DNA of 64,000 nt from an uncultured Lachnospiraceae bacterium (GCA_910589105.1 CAJUST010000001.1:132179-196178), one strand, 5' to 3'; positions 25,886 through 35,244 are shown, counted from the stretch's first letter. Translations and numbers: made by a program. Notes: generated by a model not told the origin, from the sequence alone.

Positions 25886-27580
25886 ATGGCATCAATTTTT
25901 AAGAAAAGAAAGAACGCTCCGGTAAAAGAGAAAGAGACGGAAAATCCAAATCTTATTGTCTGTCCGTCCTGTAAAAATGATCTGGACAAATCCAAAGTGG
26001 TAGAGAATAAATATGTCTGCTATGAATGCGGCAGTTATTTCAGGGTGCGCACCTCAAACCGGATCAAAATGGTAGCGGACGCTAAAAGCTTTACGCCATG
26101 GTTTGACGAAATGGAATCAAAAAACCCGCTGGATTTTCCGGATTACCATGAAAAAATCGAAGCGGCTCAGGAAAAAACGGGACTTCGTGAAGGAGTGACG
26201 GTTGGCGAGGCGAAAATTTATGGAGAGCCGGTTGCGCTTGGCATTTGCGATGCAAGGTTTTTAATGGGCAGCATGGGGCATGTGGTAGGCGAAAAAATTG
26301 CGTCAGCCGTGGAAAAAGCGACTGCGCTCAGGCTTCCCGTGGTTTTATTCTGCTGTTCGGGCGGAGCTAGGATGCAAGAGGGGATTATTTCCCTGATGCA
26401 GATGGCGAAAACATCAGCGGCGCTGAAGAAACATTCGGACGCAGGGCTTTTGTATATTCCGGTGCTGACGGACCCGACGACCGGAGGCGTAACGGCAAGT
26501 TTTGCTATGTTAGGCGATATTATTCTGGCGGAACCGGGGGCGCTGATTGGGTTTGCCGGACCGCGCGTCATAGAGCAGACCATTGGGCAGAAGCTCCCAG
26601 AAGGGTTCCAGAGGGCGGAATTTCAGTTGGAACATGGTTTTGCGGATGCGATTGTAGAGAGAAAAGATTTAAAGAAAACGCTGTATAAGCTTCTGAAAAT
26701 GCACACGGTAAAAGAAGGCTATGCGAACTTTATGCCGGCGACGGATTTTAAGTTTGAGCCAAGTGAACTGATGAAGGAACGCAGCGCAAAGAGTAAGAGT
26801 TTTAGCGCATGGGAGAAAGTAAAAGCGGCAAGGAATACAAGCCGTCTGGCTTCCGTGGATTATATAGAAGAAATATTTGACGGGTTTATAGAGCTGCATG
26901 GAGACCGCTGTTACAGAGATGATCCGGCGGTGGTAGGCGGCATTGCAAATCTTGACGGGCAGCCGGTAACGGTAATTGGCGTACATAAAGGCAGGGATTT
27001 AAAAGACTGCGTAAACCGCAACTATGGGATGCCTTCTCCAGAGGGGTACCGCAAAGCGCTCAGGCTGATGAAACAGGCGGAGAAATTCCACCGTCCGGTG
27101 ATTACATTTGTCAATACGTCCGGCGCATTCTGCGGTATGGAAGCGGAAGAATGCGGGCAGGGAGAAGCGATTGCAAGGAACCTGTATGAAATGTCTGATT
27201 TAAAAGTTCCGGTTTTATGTCTGATGATTGGAGAAGGCGGCAGCGGCGGCGCGCTTGCGCTGGCAGTCGGCAATGAAGTCTGGATGATGGAAAATGCAAC
27301 CTATTCCATTTTGTCGCCGGAAGGGTTTGCATCGATTCTTTGGAAAGACGGAAAACGCGCAAAGGAAGCGGCGGAAGTTATGAAGATTACGGCTCAGGAT
27401 TTGTACCGCTTGAAAGTCATTGAGAAAATTATTCCGGAATTTGGAAAAGCGGATCAGGATTCACTGCATGATATTTCAATGTTTATCAAATATCATATCA
27501 GGGAATTTTTAGAACAGAGCGGCAAAATGAGCGGAACAGAGCTGGCAGAAGCCCGTTATCAGCGTTTCCGCGCGTTTTAA
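25886..27580 (+). CDS. accDA: Fused acetyl-CoA carboxylase carboxyltransferase, beta plus alpha
   Basis: 564-residue single protein joining AccD and AccA. Residues about 30-55 are the AccD zinc ribbon (CPSC...CYEC). The beta crotonase-like domain (SGGARMQEG, DPTTGGVTASFAMLGD) runs to about 280. The alpha domain (HGDRCYRDDPAVVGG, EECGQGEAIARNL, GEGGSGGALALAVG) fills the rest. It moves CO2 from carboxybiotin-BCCP to acetyl-CoA, giving malonyl-CoA. The frame has no break, so the fusion is real. The biotin carrier (accB) and biotin carboxylase (accC) are not in this window and must lie elsewhere. Confidence 0.93.
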   Translation: MASIFKKRKNAPVKEKETENPNLIVCPSCKNDLDKSKVVENKYVCYECGSYFRVRTSNRIKMVADAKSFTPWFDEMESKNPLDFPDYHEKIEAAQEKTGLREGVTVGEAKIYGEPVALGICDARFLMGSMGHVVGEKIASAVEKATALRLPVVLFCCSGGARMQEGIISLMQMAKTSAALKKHSDAGLLYIPVLTDPTTGGVTASFAMLGDIILAEPGALIGFAGPRVIEQTIGQKLPEGFQRAEFQLEHGFADAIVERKDLKKTLYKLLKMHTVKEGYANFMPATDFKFEPSELMKERSAKSKSFSAWEKVKAARNTSRLASVDYIEEIFDGFIELHGDRCYRDDPAVVGGIANLDGQPVTVIGVHKGRDLKDCVNRNYGMPSPEGYRKALRLMKQAEKFHRPVITFVNTSGAFCGMEAEECGQGEAIARNLYEMSDLKVPVLCLMIGEGGSGGALALAVGNEVWMMENATYSILSPEGFASILWKDGKRAKEAAEVMKITAQDLYRLKVIEKIIPEFGKADQDSLHDISMFIKYHIREFLEQSGKMSGTELAEARYQRFRAF

Positions 27581-27622
27581 CCAATAGAAAAAACGAAAAA
27601 CGGCAGGTTAGAGGGAAAGCAG

Positions 27623-28588
27623 ATGAGAAGCAGAATATGTGGAACAGGAAGTGCGCTTCCAAAGCGGGAAGTGACCAATGATGATTTAAGCAAAATCATG
27701 GATACTTCAGATGAATGGATTAAGAGCCGGACAGGAATCGGCGCAAGGCATCTTGCAGTAGAGGAAACCCTTACGCAGTTAGCGGCGCAGGCGGCAAGTC
27801 AGGCATTACAGGAAGCCGGAGTCCGATCAGAAGAATTGGATATGATAATAGCGGCGACGCTTTCAGCGGATAATATTTTGCCGTCACTCTCCTGCGAACT
27901 CCAGCGGGAACTTGGCGCGAAAAATGCAGTCGCTTTTGACATTAACGCGGCGTGTTCCGGTTTTCTATTTGCGTTACAGACGGCGGATGCGTATATCCGC
28001 TGTGGGCAATGCCAAAAGATCCTTATCGTAGGCGGTGAAATTTTATCTAAAATGGTGGACTGGAATGACCGATCCACTTGTGTCTTGTTTGGGGACGGCG
28101 CGGGCGCGGCAGTGATTCAGGGCTCAGAGACGCCGGGAATCCTTAGCAGCGTCTCTGGTTCTGACGGGGCAAAAGGAGAGGCGCTTTTCTGCAAAAACAG
28201 AGAAAACCATAACCCATATGTAAAAGGCGCCACAGAAGTTTCTTATGTATCCATGAATGGGCAGGAAGTATATAAATTTGCAGTCCGTACAGTGCCGAAA
28301 GCGATTTTAGAGGCAGTGAACAAGGCAGGTCTTTTGATAGAAGACATTGACTTGTTTGTACTGCATCAGGCAAATATGCGGATTATAGAGTCCGTTTCAA
28401 AGCGTCTGAAAGTTCCGATAGAGAAATTTCCGGTTAATCTGGAAACTTGCGGAAACATTTCGGCAGGCAGTGTTCCAGTTCTTTTAGATGCGGTAAATCA
28501 GAAAGGGATGCTGAAAAAAGGAGATAAAATTGTTCTTGCAGGGTTTGGCGCGGGCCTGTCGTGGGGAGCGTGCGTATTGGTTTGGTGA
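27623..28588 (+). CDS. fabH: Beta-ketoacyl-ACP synthase III
   Basis: 321-residue initiating condensing enzyme. It has the cysteine in DINAACSGFLFAL, the histidine in LHQANMRIIESVSKRL and the asparagine in the ETCGNISAGSVP loop. It joins an acyl-CoA primer to malonyl-ACP. AGGTTAGAGGGA precedes the start, 42 bp after accDA. In many Firmicutes fabH is the first gene of the operon; here it is next to last. Confidence 0.94.
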   Translation: MRSRICGTGSALPKREVTNDDLSKIMDTSDEWIKSRTGIGARHLAVEETLTQLAAQAASQALQEAGVRSEELDMIIAATLSADNILPSLSCELQRELGAKNAVAFDINAACSGFLFALQTADAYIRCGQCQKILIVGGEILSKMVDWNDRSTCVLFGDGAGAAVIQGSETPGILSSVSGSDGAKGEALFCKNRENHNPYVKGATEVSYVSMNGQEVYKFAVRTVPKAILEAVNKAGLLIEDIDLFVLHQANMRIIESVSKRLKVPIEKFPVNLETCGNISAGSVPVLLDAVNQKGMLKKGDKIVLAGFGAGLSWGACVLVW

Positions 28589-28605
28589 CGGACATGGAGG
28601 AAGAA

Positions 28606-29067
28606 ATGAGGACAGACTGCAGACGGGATACAGATGGGGTTTTAAATGAATTGCTGGTAAAATTATTTAAAAATATTGTAGAAATAGAAGAAAAATTTTT
28701 GATTACGCCAGAATTTAAAGATATAAGCGTGAATGATATGCACGTCATAGAAGCAGTCGGGATCACTGAGCCAAAGAGTATGTCCATGATTGCGAAATTA
28801 ATGTCTGTCACGACAGGTACGCTAACGAAATCTATGGACGGGCTTTCTGAAAAAGGATATGTATTCCGAAACCGTGGGACGAAGGATAAGCGGGTGATGT
28901 TTGTGTCCCTGACTGAAAAAGGCAGAAACGCTTTTTTTCACCATGAAAGGTTTCATAGGAATATGATTTCCAAAATAAAAGACGGAATCAGCGAGCATGA
29001 AACGACAGTGCTTATATATGCGCTGGCAAAATTAAATGATTATTTTCATCAAATTTATAAACGGTAA
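28606..29067 (+). CDS. MarR-family regulator, probable FabT-like repressor
   Basis: 153-residue winged-helix protein. The core reads SVNDMHVIEAVGITEPKSMSMIAKLMSVTTGTLTKSMDGLSEKGYV...GTKDKRVMFVSLTEKG, a MarR recognition helix and wing. ATG 28606 has GGAGGAAG just upstream; the frame extends further 5' into fabH but without a site. As the last gene of the fab operon, with TTTGA/TCAAA palindromes at the promoter, it is likely the operon's own acyl-ACP-responsive repressor. The FabT name is inferred from context. Confidence 0.85.
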   Translation: MRTDCRRDTDGVLNELLVKLFKNIVEIEEKFLITPEFKDISVNDMHVIEAVGITEPKSMSMIAKLMSVTTGTLTKSMDGLSEKGYVFRNRGTKDKRVMFVSLTEKGRNAFFHHERFHRNMISKIKDGISEHETTVLIYALAKLNDYFHQIYKR

Positions 29068-29074
29068 TTGTCTG

Positions 29075-29114
29075 AAAAGAATGGATTGGGCGTAAGGTTC
29101 AATCCATTCTTTTC
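29075..29114 (+). terminator. Terminator of the fatty-acid operon
   Basis: AAAAGAATGGATTG (29075-29088) pairs perfectly with CAATCCATTCTTTT (29100-29113), 7 bp after the regulator stop. Confidence 0.85.
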
Positions 29115-29217
29115 TAATCTGCGGCGGCAATTTTCTGACTGGGGACAGAGAAACGGGAGGAAAGCAAATATATGCCTGTCGGGAGAAATGGAATCCAAAG
29201 AAATACGGGATTAAGGA

Positions 29218-29265
29218 AATCTTAAGATTCCCTTTCTTGCGTGTGATATAGGGCTATGGTATAAT
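29218..29265 (+). promoter_or_regulatory. Promoter and palindromic operator before the CPBP protease gene
   Basis: TTGCGT (29237-29242) and TATAAT (29260-29265) have a 17-bp spacer. Just upstream is the perfect 12-bp palindrome AATCTTAAGATT (29218-29229), part of a longer imperfect dyad. It is well placed for an activator or repressor. Confidence 0.6.
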
Positions 29266-29290
29266 TGATAAGATTTAAGGAGGAAAAAGA

Positions 29291-30265
29291 ATGGAACCAT
29301 TATTGAACGCCCCGGCGGCAGTGCAGCAGGCGAAGGCCTCGCAGAAGGGGCTGCATTGGGCGTTGGAAATTGTCATTTTTATTGCGGTGTTTTTTGTCTG
29401 TATGATTGGAGAAATGCTGCTTATGCTCCCGATTCAGGCAATGCTTTTGATGAGGGACAAAACTTATTTGTCGGCTTTAAAATCCGGCAATCCGGATTTT
29501 ATTATAGAAGCTTCCGAAAATGCAATCAGTGGAGACGTAAGTCTTATCCTCTCCTTGTTTGTAACGGCTGTTATGACGGCCATTGTTTTTCTGTTCTGTA
29601 AGTTTATCCAAAAAAGGAGGCTTTCATCTTTAGGCTTTGTCAAAAAGGGCTTTGCATCTGCATATCTGAAAGGTCTTTTGCTTGGCTTTCTTATGTTTTC
29701 CGCAGCAGTGTTAATTTGCGTTTTAACGGGTTCGTTAAAACTTACATATTCGCCCGAACGGTTTGCGTTTCCGGCATTCCTGTTCATAGCGGCCGGCTAT
29801 ATGGTTCAGGGAATGGCTGAGGAAGTTTTATGCCGCGGGTATTTTATGGTGTCTTTGGGGCGGCGCTATCCTATGGCGGCCGCGGCTGTCATTAATGCCA
29901 CAGCATTTGCGGCCATGCATCTGTTTAATCCCGGAATTTCGCCATTGGCGGTTATAAATTTAATATTGTTTGGCATTTTTGCATCCGTTTGTTTTATCCA
30001 GACAAATAATATCTGGCTGATTGGCGCCCTGCATTCCGTTTGGAATCTGACGCAGGGAAATGTGTATGGAATTAAAGTCAGCGGCATGGATTCAAGATGC
30101 AGTGTTTTTTCGGCTTCAACGCCGGAAGGCATGGAGATATTTCATGGCGGGGCGTTTGGGCTGGAGGGCGGCCTTGCAGTGACGATTGTGCTAATGGCAG
30201 GAATAGCAGCCATGCTGTTTCTGTTAAAAAATAATAAAAAAGAGATGGCGGTGGAAAAACTATGA
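29291..30265 (+). CDS. CPBP-family intramembrane metalloprotease
   Basis: 324-residue polytopic membrane protein of the CAAX protease/bacteriocin-processing group. The motif AEEVLCRGYF (glutamate pair plus arginine) and the second motif AFAAMHLFNP with its histidine are present, both needed for catalysis in relatives. About seven membrane helices are evident. TTTAAGGAGG lies upstream. It overlaps the ABC ATPase gene by 4 bp, so it works or is expressed with the transporter at 30262-32445. Substrate unknown. Confidence 0.85.
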   Translation: MEPLLNAPAAVQQAKASQKGLHWALEIVIFIAVFFVCMIGEMLLMLPIQAMLLMRDKTYLSALKSGNPDFIIEASENAISGDVSLILSLFVTAVMTAIVFLFCKFIQKRRLSSLGFVKKGFASAYLKGLLLGFLMFSAAVLICVLTGSLKLTYSPERFAFPAFLFIAAGYMVQGMAEEVLCRGYFMVSLGRRYPMAAAAVINATAFAAMHLFNPGISPLAVINLILFGIFASVCFIQTNNIWLIGALHSVWNLTQGNVYGIKVSGMDSRCSVFSASTPEGMEIFHGGAFGLEGGLAVTIVLMAGIAAMLFLLKNNKKEMAVEKL

Positions 30266-31152
30266 AACTGGAATTAAAAGACATTCAGAAAAGTTTTGGG
30301 GAAAAAGAAGTGCTCAAAGGCATTTCGTTTTCCGCGGTCAGCGGCAAGGCATTTGGTCTGCTGGGAAGGAACGGGGCGGGAAAAACGACGACAATCCGTA
30401 TTTTAATGGATGTGTTTTCCGCAGATGGCGGGAAAGTGACGATTGATGGCGCGCCGGTAAATTATCAAGCAATTAAAATTGGTTATCTGCCGGAAGAACG
30501 CGGGCTGTACCCGAAGAAAAAAATCATCGACCAGTTGCGCTATTTTGCCGAACTGCATGGAATGAAAAGCAGTGAAGCGGTGAAAGCGATCGATTATTGG
30601 CTTGACCGGCTTGATATGATGGAACACCGGGACAAACGCCTTGATACGCTTTCAAAAGGAAACCAGCAGAAAATACAGCTTATTACGGCGCTTGCCCATA
30701 ATCCAGACATTGTAATTTTAGATGAACCGTTTTCCGGATTAGATCCGGTCAATGCCATGCTGTTAAAAGATGTGGTGAAAGAAGAAATTGCAAATGGAAA
30801 AATTGTGCTTTTTTCAAGTCATCAAATGAACTATATTGAGGAATTTTGTGACAGAATTGCGATCTTAAACAATGGAAGCGTAGCAATACAAGGAGACATT
30901 AATGAAATAAAGCGGAATTATGTGCGTGATAAGCTGGTGGCGCGTTCCGATCAGGCAGGTGAGATTCTTACAGAGTTAGGGGCTTGCTGTACGAAAAAAG
31001 AAGATGGAAGCCTGCTCATTCAGTTGAAGTCGGAAGGGCAGAAACAGGAAATGATGAAGCGTCTGACGGAAGCGTATGATATTGATGAAATCAAAGTGTT
31101 TGAGCCGTCGCTGAATGACATTTTTGTCGAGCATGCCGGAGATCATGTCTAA
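30262..31152 (+). CDS. ABC transporter ATP-binding protein (NatA-like)
   Basis: 296 residues. It has Walker A GRNGAGKTT, signature LSKGNQQKIQLI, Walker B IVILDEPFSGLDP and the switch histidine in SSHQMNYIEEF. A C-terminal extension (LVARSDQAGEIL...) is typical of NatA/DRA-type ATPases. It pairs with the ABC-2 type permease downstream. Possible roles include sodium, peptide or drug export; the substrate cannot be read from the sequence. Confidence 0.88.
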   Translation: MKLELKDIQKSFGEKEVLKGISFSAVSGKAFGLLGRNGAGKTTTIRILMDVFSADGGKVTIDGAPVNYQAIKIGYLPEERGLYPKKKIIDQLRYFAELHGMKSSEAVKAIDYWLDRLDMMEHRDKRLDTLSKGNQQKIQLITALAHNPDIVILDEPFSGLDPVNAMLLKDVVKEEIANGKIVLFSSHQMNYIEEFCDRIAILNNGSVAIQGDINEIKRNYVRDKLVARSDQAGEILTELGACCTKKEDGSLLIQLKSEGQKQEMMKRLTEAYDIDEIKVFEPSLNDIFVEHAGDHV

Positions 31153-31182
31153 TGGCATATTATTTATGGAAGGAGAAAAACG

Positions 31183-32445
31183 ATGAAGCAGTTTGGGACG
31201 ATTTTGAAATTCGAATTAAACAGCTATTTTAAAAATAAAGTATTTGTAGGGATTACGTTATTTCTGGCGGCGGCGATTGCGGCCGTGATGTTTTTCCCAA
31301 GGATAAAGGAAAGCATAGAAGGGAAAGAGACGCAGACGGAAACGGCGGAAACAGGAAGCTCGATTGAAGGAATGATATTATTTTCCACGGGCGGCGCGGG
31401 AACGGAAAATGCTGAGGCAATCCGTCAGGCGCTGGATCAGGCGTTTACGGATTATGCGGTTTGCTTAACGGAAGACGGCATAGAGCAGATAAAGGAAAAA
31501 GTGGTTTCGGGGGAAGCGGAGTGCGCATTTGTGATGAATGGGACGTTGTCATATACTTATTACGTCAATAACCTTTCTTTATATGACAGGAATACAGAGA
31601 TTGCCGATGAAATCTTTTCCACTGTCCATGGCATAGAAACGCTGACAGCGTCCGGCATGACATATGAAGAAGCGGGCGCAGCCCTTACGGCGCCGGTTAC
31701 GCATGAAACGGAGAGCCTTGGCAAGGATCAGATGAAAAATTTCTTCTATACTTATATTATGATTTTTGCGTTGTATATGGTAATCCTTCTCTATGGGCAG
31801 ATGGTGGCGACAAATGTTGCGACGGAAAAAAGCTCAAGGGCGATGGAGCTTTTGATTACAAGCGCAAAGCCGGTAAACATGATGTTCGGGAAAGTCATAG
31901 CGTCCTGTCTGGCTGGATTTATCCAGCTTTTGGCCGTGTTTGGCTCGGCAATTATATTCTATAGCATGAACAAATCGTATTGGGGTGACAGTATGATCAT
32001 TGAGTCGGTGTTTGGAATGCCGGCTGATTTGCTTATTTATATGCTGATTTTCTTTGTGCTGGGATTCTTTATTTACGCATTCTTATTTGGCGCGATTGGG
32101 TCGACGGCTTCAAAGGTGGAAGACATTAACACTTCAGTTATGCCGCTGACGCTCCTCTTTGTTGCAGGATTTTTAGTTGTTATGTTTTCCATGCAGGGAG
32201 GCAGCGTAGACAGCCTTTTGATGCGGATTTGCTCTTATGTGCCGTTTACGTCGCCAATGGCGATGTTTACGCGGATTGCGATGAGTACCGTTCCGTTTTA
32301 TGAGATTGCGCTTTCGATTGCCGTTTTAATCATAAGCGTAATCGGCGTTGGCGTGGTTTCTGCAAAAATTTACCGTGTCGGCGTGTTGCTGTACGGGACG
32401 AAACCGAAAATTAGCGCAATTATCAAAGCAATTAGAAAAGCATAG
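31183..32445 (+). CDS. ABC-2 type permease (NatB-like)
   Basis: 420 residues. An N-terminal helix (about 20-40) is followed by an extracytoplasmic domain of roughly 150 residues. Five more helices start near 185, including the conserved region VATNVATEKSSRAMELLITSAKP that contacts the ATPase. This is the NatB/ABC2_membrane_3 architecture. GGAGAAAAACG lies upstream. Part of the CPBP-ATPase-permease operon. Confidence 0.88.
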   Translation: MKQFGTILKFELNSYFKNKVFVGITLFLAAAIAAVMFFPRIKESIEGKETQTETAETGSSIEGMILFSTGGAGTENAEAIRQALDQAFTDYAVCLTEDGIEQIKEKVVSGEAECAFVMNGTLSYTYYVNNLSLYDRNTEIADEIFSTVHGIETLTASGMTYEEAGAALTAPVTHETESLGKDQMKNFFYTYIMIFALYMVILLYGQMVATNVATEKSSRAMELLITSAKPVNMMFGKVIASCLAGFIQLLAVFGSAIIFYSMNKSYWGDSMIIESVFGMPADLLIYMLIFFVLGFFIYAFLFGAIGSTASKVEDINTSVMPLTLLFVAGFLVVMFSMQGGSVDSLLMRICSYVPFTSPMAMFTRIAMSTVPFYEIALSIAVLIISVIGVGVVSAKIYRVGVLLYGTKPKISAIIKAIRKA

Positions 32446-32503
32446 GTATAAATCTCCTTCTTTTGGGAAAAATGTAAGAAACAAGCAAAAAGGAGGAACG
32501 CTT

Positions 32504-32692
32504 ATGCATGCAGTTGTAGACAAAAACACTTGCATTGGATGCGGGTTATGCGCTTCTACGGAGCCAGACGTTTTCAAAATAGATGATGACGGTAAGGCTG
32601 TCAGTTTTGCGGAGACGACGGAAGAAAACAAAGATTCCGTTGAAACCTGTATAGAAGGCTGTCCGGTGAATGCAATCCATTCGGAGGATTAA
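32504..32692 (+). CDS. Small [4Fe-4S] ferredoxin
   Basis: 62-residue electron carrier. Cluster ligands are C10, C13 and C16 in CIGCGLC and C53 in GCPVNAI. The second-cluster position is ASTEPDVF, so a single 4Fe-4S cluster is expected; C49 is an extra cysteine. ATG 32504 has AAGGAGG upstream. It follows the permease by 58 bp and ends before a strong terminator. Confidence 0.92.
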   Translation: MHAVVDKNTCIGCGLCASTEPDVFKIDDDGKAVSFAETTEENKDSVETCIEGCPVNAIHSED

Positions 32693-32699
32693 ACAAAAA

Positions 32700-32733
32700 A
32701 CATTCTGCGTATTTTCTCGCAGAATGTTTTTTT
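32700..32733 (+). terminator. Terminator after ferredoxin
   Basis: ACATTCTGCG (32700-32709) pairs with CGCAGAATGT (32718-32727), followed by a T run to 32733. Confidence 0.9.
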
Positions 32734-32742
32734 ATGTCCTGC

Positions 32743-32771
32743 TTTACATTTTCGTTTAGAACGATTATTAT
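32743..32771 (+). promoter_or_regulatory. Promoter of the PurF-like gene
   Basis: TTTACA (32743-32748) and TATTAT (32766-32771) with a 17-bp spacer, about 50 bp upstream of the coding start. Confidence 0.5.
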
Positions 32772-32821
32772 AGACATGAAGTTACCTGAATATCGAGTGA
32801 AAGAAAGAAATGAGGCAGATT

Positions 32822-34228
32822 ATGGGAGGATTTTTTGGAGCAGCATCCACGCAGGATTGTGTATTTGATTTATTTTTCGGAATTGATTACCATTCGCATT
32901 TGGGAACGAAACGCGGCGGCATGGTGGTTTATGGGGAGAACGGCTTTGATCGGGCGATCCATAATATTGAAAATGCGCCGTTCCGCACGAAGTTTGATAA
33001 AGACGTTCAGAAAATGTCAGGCAGAATGGGAATTGGCTGTATTTCGGATTATGAGCCACAGCCGCTATTGGTCCGCTCCCACCATGGCACATATGCGATT
33101 ACCACGGTGAGTAAAATTAATAACATGAAAGAGCTTACGAAGATGTTGTTTGAACAGGGACATTCACATTTTCTGGAAATGAGCGGCGGGGACATCAATG
33201 CGACGGAGATGATCGCATCGCTGATTAACCAGAAGGAAAACCTGATTGAAGGAATCCAGTATGCGTTAGAATCTGTAGACGGTTCTGTATCAATTTTATT
33301 GATGAACGAAAAAGGGATTTATGCGGCGCGGGATAAATATGGCCGCACCCCTGTTGTAATCGGAAAAAAAGAGGATGCGTTCTGCATTTCTTTTGAAAAT
33401 TTTGCGTACCGGAATCTTGGATATAAAGATTACAAAGAGCTTGGCGCGGGTGAGGTTGCAGTGATTACGGATAAAAGCTGCAAGACCTTGTTAAAAGCCG
33501 GAGAAGAAATGAAAGTCTGCGCCTTTTTATGGGTTTATTATGGGTATTCCGCAAGCTCCTATGAAGGGACAAGCGTAGAGCAGATGCGGTATGCGTGTGG
33601 AAGCAAGATGGCGAAACGGGACAGCGTAAAGCCGGATATTGTCGCAGGCGTTCCAGATTCAGGGACAGCCCATGCGATTGGCTATGCGAATGAATCTGGA
33701 ATACCGTTTTCCCGCCCGTTTATCAAGTACACTCCGACGTGGCCGCGGTCTTTTATGCCGACGATACAAAGCCAGCGTGATTTGATTGCCAGAATGAAAC
33801 TTTTGGCGGTGGAGGAGCTGATTCGGGATAAAAGCCTGCTTTTGATTGACGATTCCATTGTCAGGGGGACGCAGTTAAGGGAAACGACAGAATTTTTGTA
33901 TGAAAGCGGAGCGAAAGAAGTGCATATCCGCCCTGCCTGCCCTCCTCTTTTATATAGCTGTAAATATTTGAATTTTTCTCGCTCAACTTCGGAAATGGAT
34001 TTAATTACCAGAAGAATGATTGCCCGTTTAGAAGGCAAAACCGTTACGGAGGAGGTTCTTCAGGAATATGCAGATCCAGAATCAGAGAAGTATGAACAAA
34101 TGGTGGAGGAAATCCGCAAAGAACTGAATTTTACTTCGCTTCGGTTTAACCGCCTTGACGATATGCTGGATGCGGTTGGCATTGATAAGTGTAAGCTATG
34201 CACTTATTGCTGGAATGGAAAAGAATAA
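32822..34228 (+). CDS. Amidophosphoribosyltransferase-like protein lacking the N-terminal cysteine
   Basis: 468 residues with the PurF layout. An N-terminal Ntn-type glutamine amidotransferase-like domain spans about 1-235. A phosphoribosyltransferase domain holds the PRPP loop LLLIDDSIVRGTQLRE (about 338-353) and ends in CKLCTYCWNGKE. True PurF exposes a cysteine as the first mature residue to hydrolyse glutamine. Here the protein begins MGGFFGAAS, with glycine at that place, and no cysteine follows until C13. It may therefore use ammonia, another substrate, or be regulatory. ATG 32822 has GAGG 7 nt upstream; ATG 32810 is an alternative and gives no cysteine either. The gene stands alone, away from other pur genes. 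Confidence 0.82.
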   Translation: MGGFFGAASTQDCVFDLFFGIDYHSHLGTKRGGMVVYGENGFDRAIHNIENAPFRTKFDKDVQKMSGRMGIGCISDYEPQPLLVRSHHGTYAITTVSKINNMKELTKMLFEQGHSHFLEMSGGDINATEMIASLINQKENLIEGIQYALESVDGSVSILLMNEKGIYAARDKYGRTPVVIGKKEDAFCISFENFAYRNLGYKDYKELGAGEVAVITDKSCKTLLKAGEEMKVCAFLWVYYGYSASSYEGTSVEQMRYACGSKMAKRDSVKPDIVAGVPDSGTAHAIGYANESGIPFSRPFIKYTPTWPRSFMPTIQSQRDLIARMKLLAVEELIRDKSLLLIDDSIVRGTQLRETTEFLYESGAKEVHIRPACPPLLYSCKYLNFSRSTSEMDLITRRMIARLEGKTVTEEVLQEYADPESEKYEQMVEEIRKELNFTSLRFNRLDDMLDAVGIDKCKLCTYCWNGKE

Positions 34229-34289
34229 AATAGAATGAATTTAAAATTGCCTCATAGAATAGTACAAAAGAAATTTTGTCAGGGTGTAT

Positions 34290-35090
34290 ATGAAATACAA
34301 GAAAACATTGTTACTTGTCGTACTTTTTCTCTTTATGTATGGGGCAGGCGCAGGGGCTGCTAAAATCGTAGATGTTTTTAGCGGCTCTCCGTTTATACGG
34401 GGAGAGACAGAAAACTGGGGGCTGGGATTTGGGACGGAAGGGACGGCGCCGACGGGAAACGTCAGTTCCGAAGAATTGGAAAAATACGATGCGTATTATA
34501 TGGGGGACGCATCAGAAAAGAAAATCTATCTGACGTTTGACTGCGGTTATGAAAATGGAAACACGGAAAAGATATTAGATGCATTGAACAAACATGATGC
34601 AAAAGGGACGTTTTTTGTGGTGGGAAATTTTTTGGAAACTGCTCCTGAGATTGTGAAACGGATGCAAAAAGAGGGGCATTTGGTCGGAAACCATACTTAC
34701 CACCATCCCGATATGTCGAAAATCGGAGATTTAGAATCGTTCCGCAAAGAAATGGAGGACGTGGAGACGCTTTATCAGGAAATCACGGGAGAAAAGATGT
34801 TAAAACTGTACCGTCCGCCACAGGGAAAATTCAATTCCGATAATTTAGAGATGGCAAAGCAGCTTGGATACCACACTTTTTTCTGGAGCCTTGCTTATGT
34901 GGACTGGTATGAAGAAAAACAGCCGACGCCTCAAGAAGCTTACAGCAAACTGCTTCCCAGAATCCATTCGGGAGCGGTCGTGCTTTTACACGCGACTTCT
35001 AGGACAAATGGAGAGATTTTAGATGAGCTTTTGACAAAATGGGAAGATCTTGGCTATACATTTGGGTCTTTAGAGGAATTTTTGGAGTGA
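34290..35090 (+). CDS. Polysaccharide deacetylase, PdaA-like
   Basis: 266 residues. An N-terminal signal-anchor (about 5-25) leads to a NodB-type deacetylase domain. It has TFDCGYENGNTEK (general base/metal aspartate), GTFFVVGNFL, the metal histidines in GNHTYHHPDM, RPPQGKFN and LLHATSRTN. The TFDxGYENG form is typical of PdaA/delta-lactam-type muramoyl de-N-acetylases acting on peptidoglycan. ATG 34290 has AGGG upstream; a GTG two codons earlier is possible. A terminator follows. Confidence 0.88.
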   Translation: MKYKKTLLLVVLFLFMYGAGAGAAKIVDVFSGSPFIRGETENWGLGFGTEGTAPTGNVSSEELEKYDAYYMGDASEKKIYLTFDCGYENGNTEKILDALNKHDAKGTFFVVGNFLETAPEIVKRMQKEGHLVGNHTYHHPDMSKIGDLESFRKEMEDVETLYQEITGEKMLKLYRPPQGKFNSDNLEMAKQLGYHTFFWSLAYVDWYEEKQPTPQEAYSKLLPRIHSGAVVLLHATSRTNGEILDELLTKWEDLGYTFGSLEEFLE

Positions 35091-35099
35091 CAAAACGCC

Positions 35100-35137
35100 G
35101 CGGCAGGGACGTATCAGACGTTCTTGCCGCTTTTTTT
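35100..35137 (+). terminator. Terminator after the deacetylase gene
   Basis: GCGGCAGGGACGT (35100-35112) pairs with ACGTTCTTGCCGC (35118-35130), with two G-U pairs, then seven T's. Confidence 0.9.
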
Positions 35138-35244
35138 ATGTTTATTTAACAAAATAAATATAAAACTATTCAATATGTAAAATATAATTGACAAAATGGA
35201 TGGCAATATGATAAGATGCAAAATAGAAAAAAGGAGGGGTTCAT

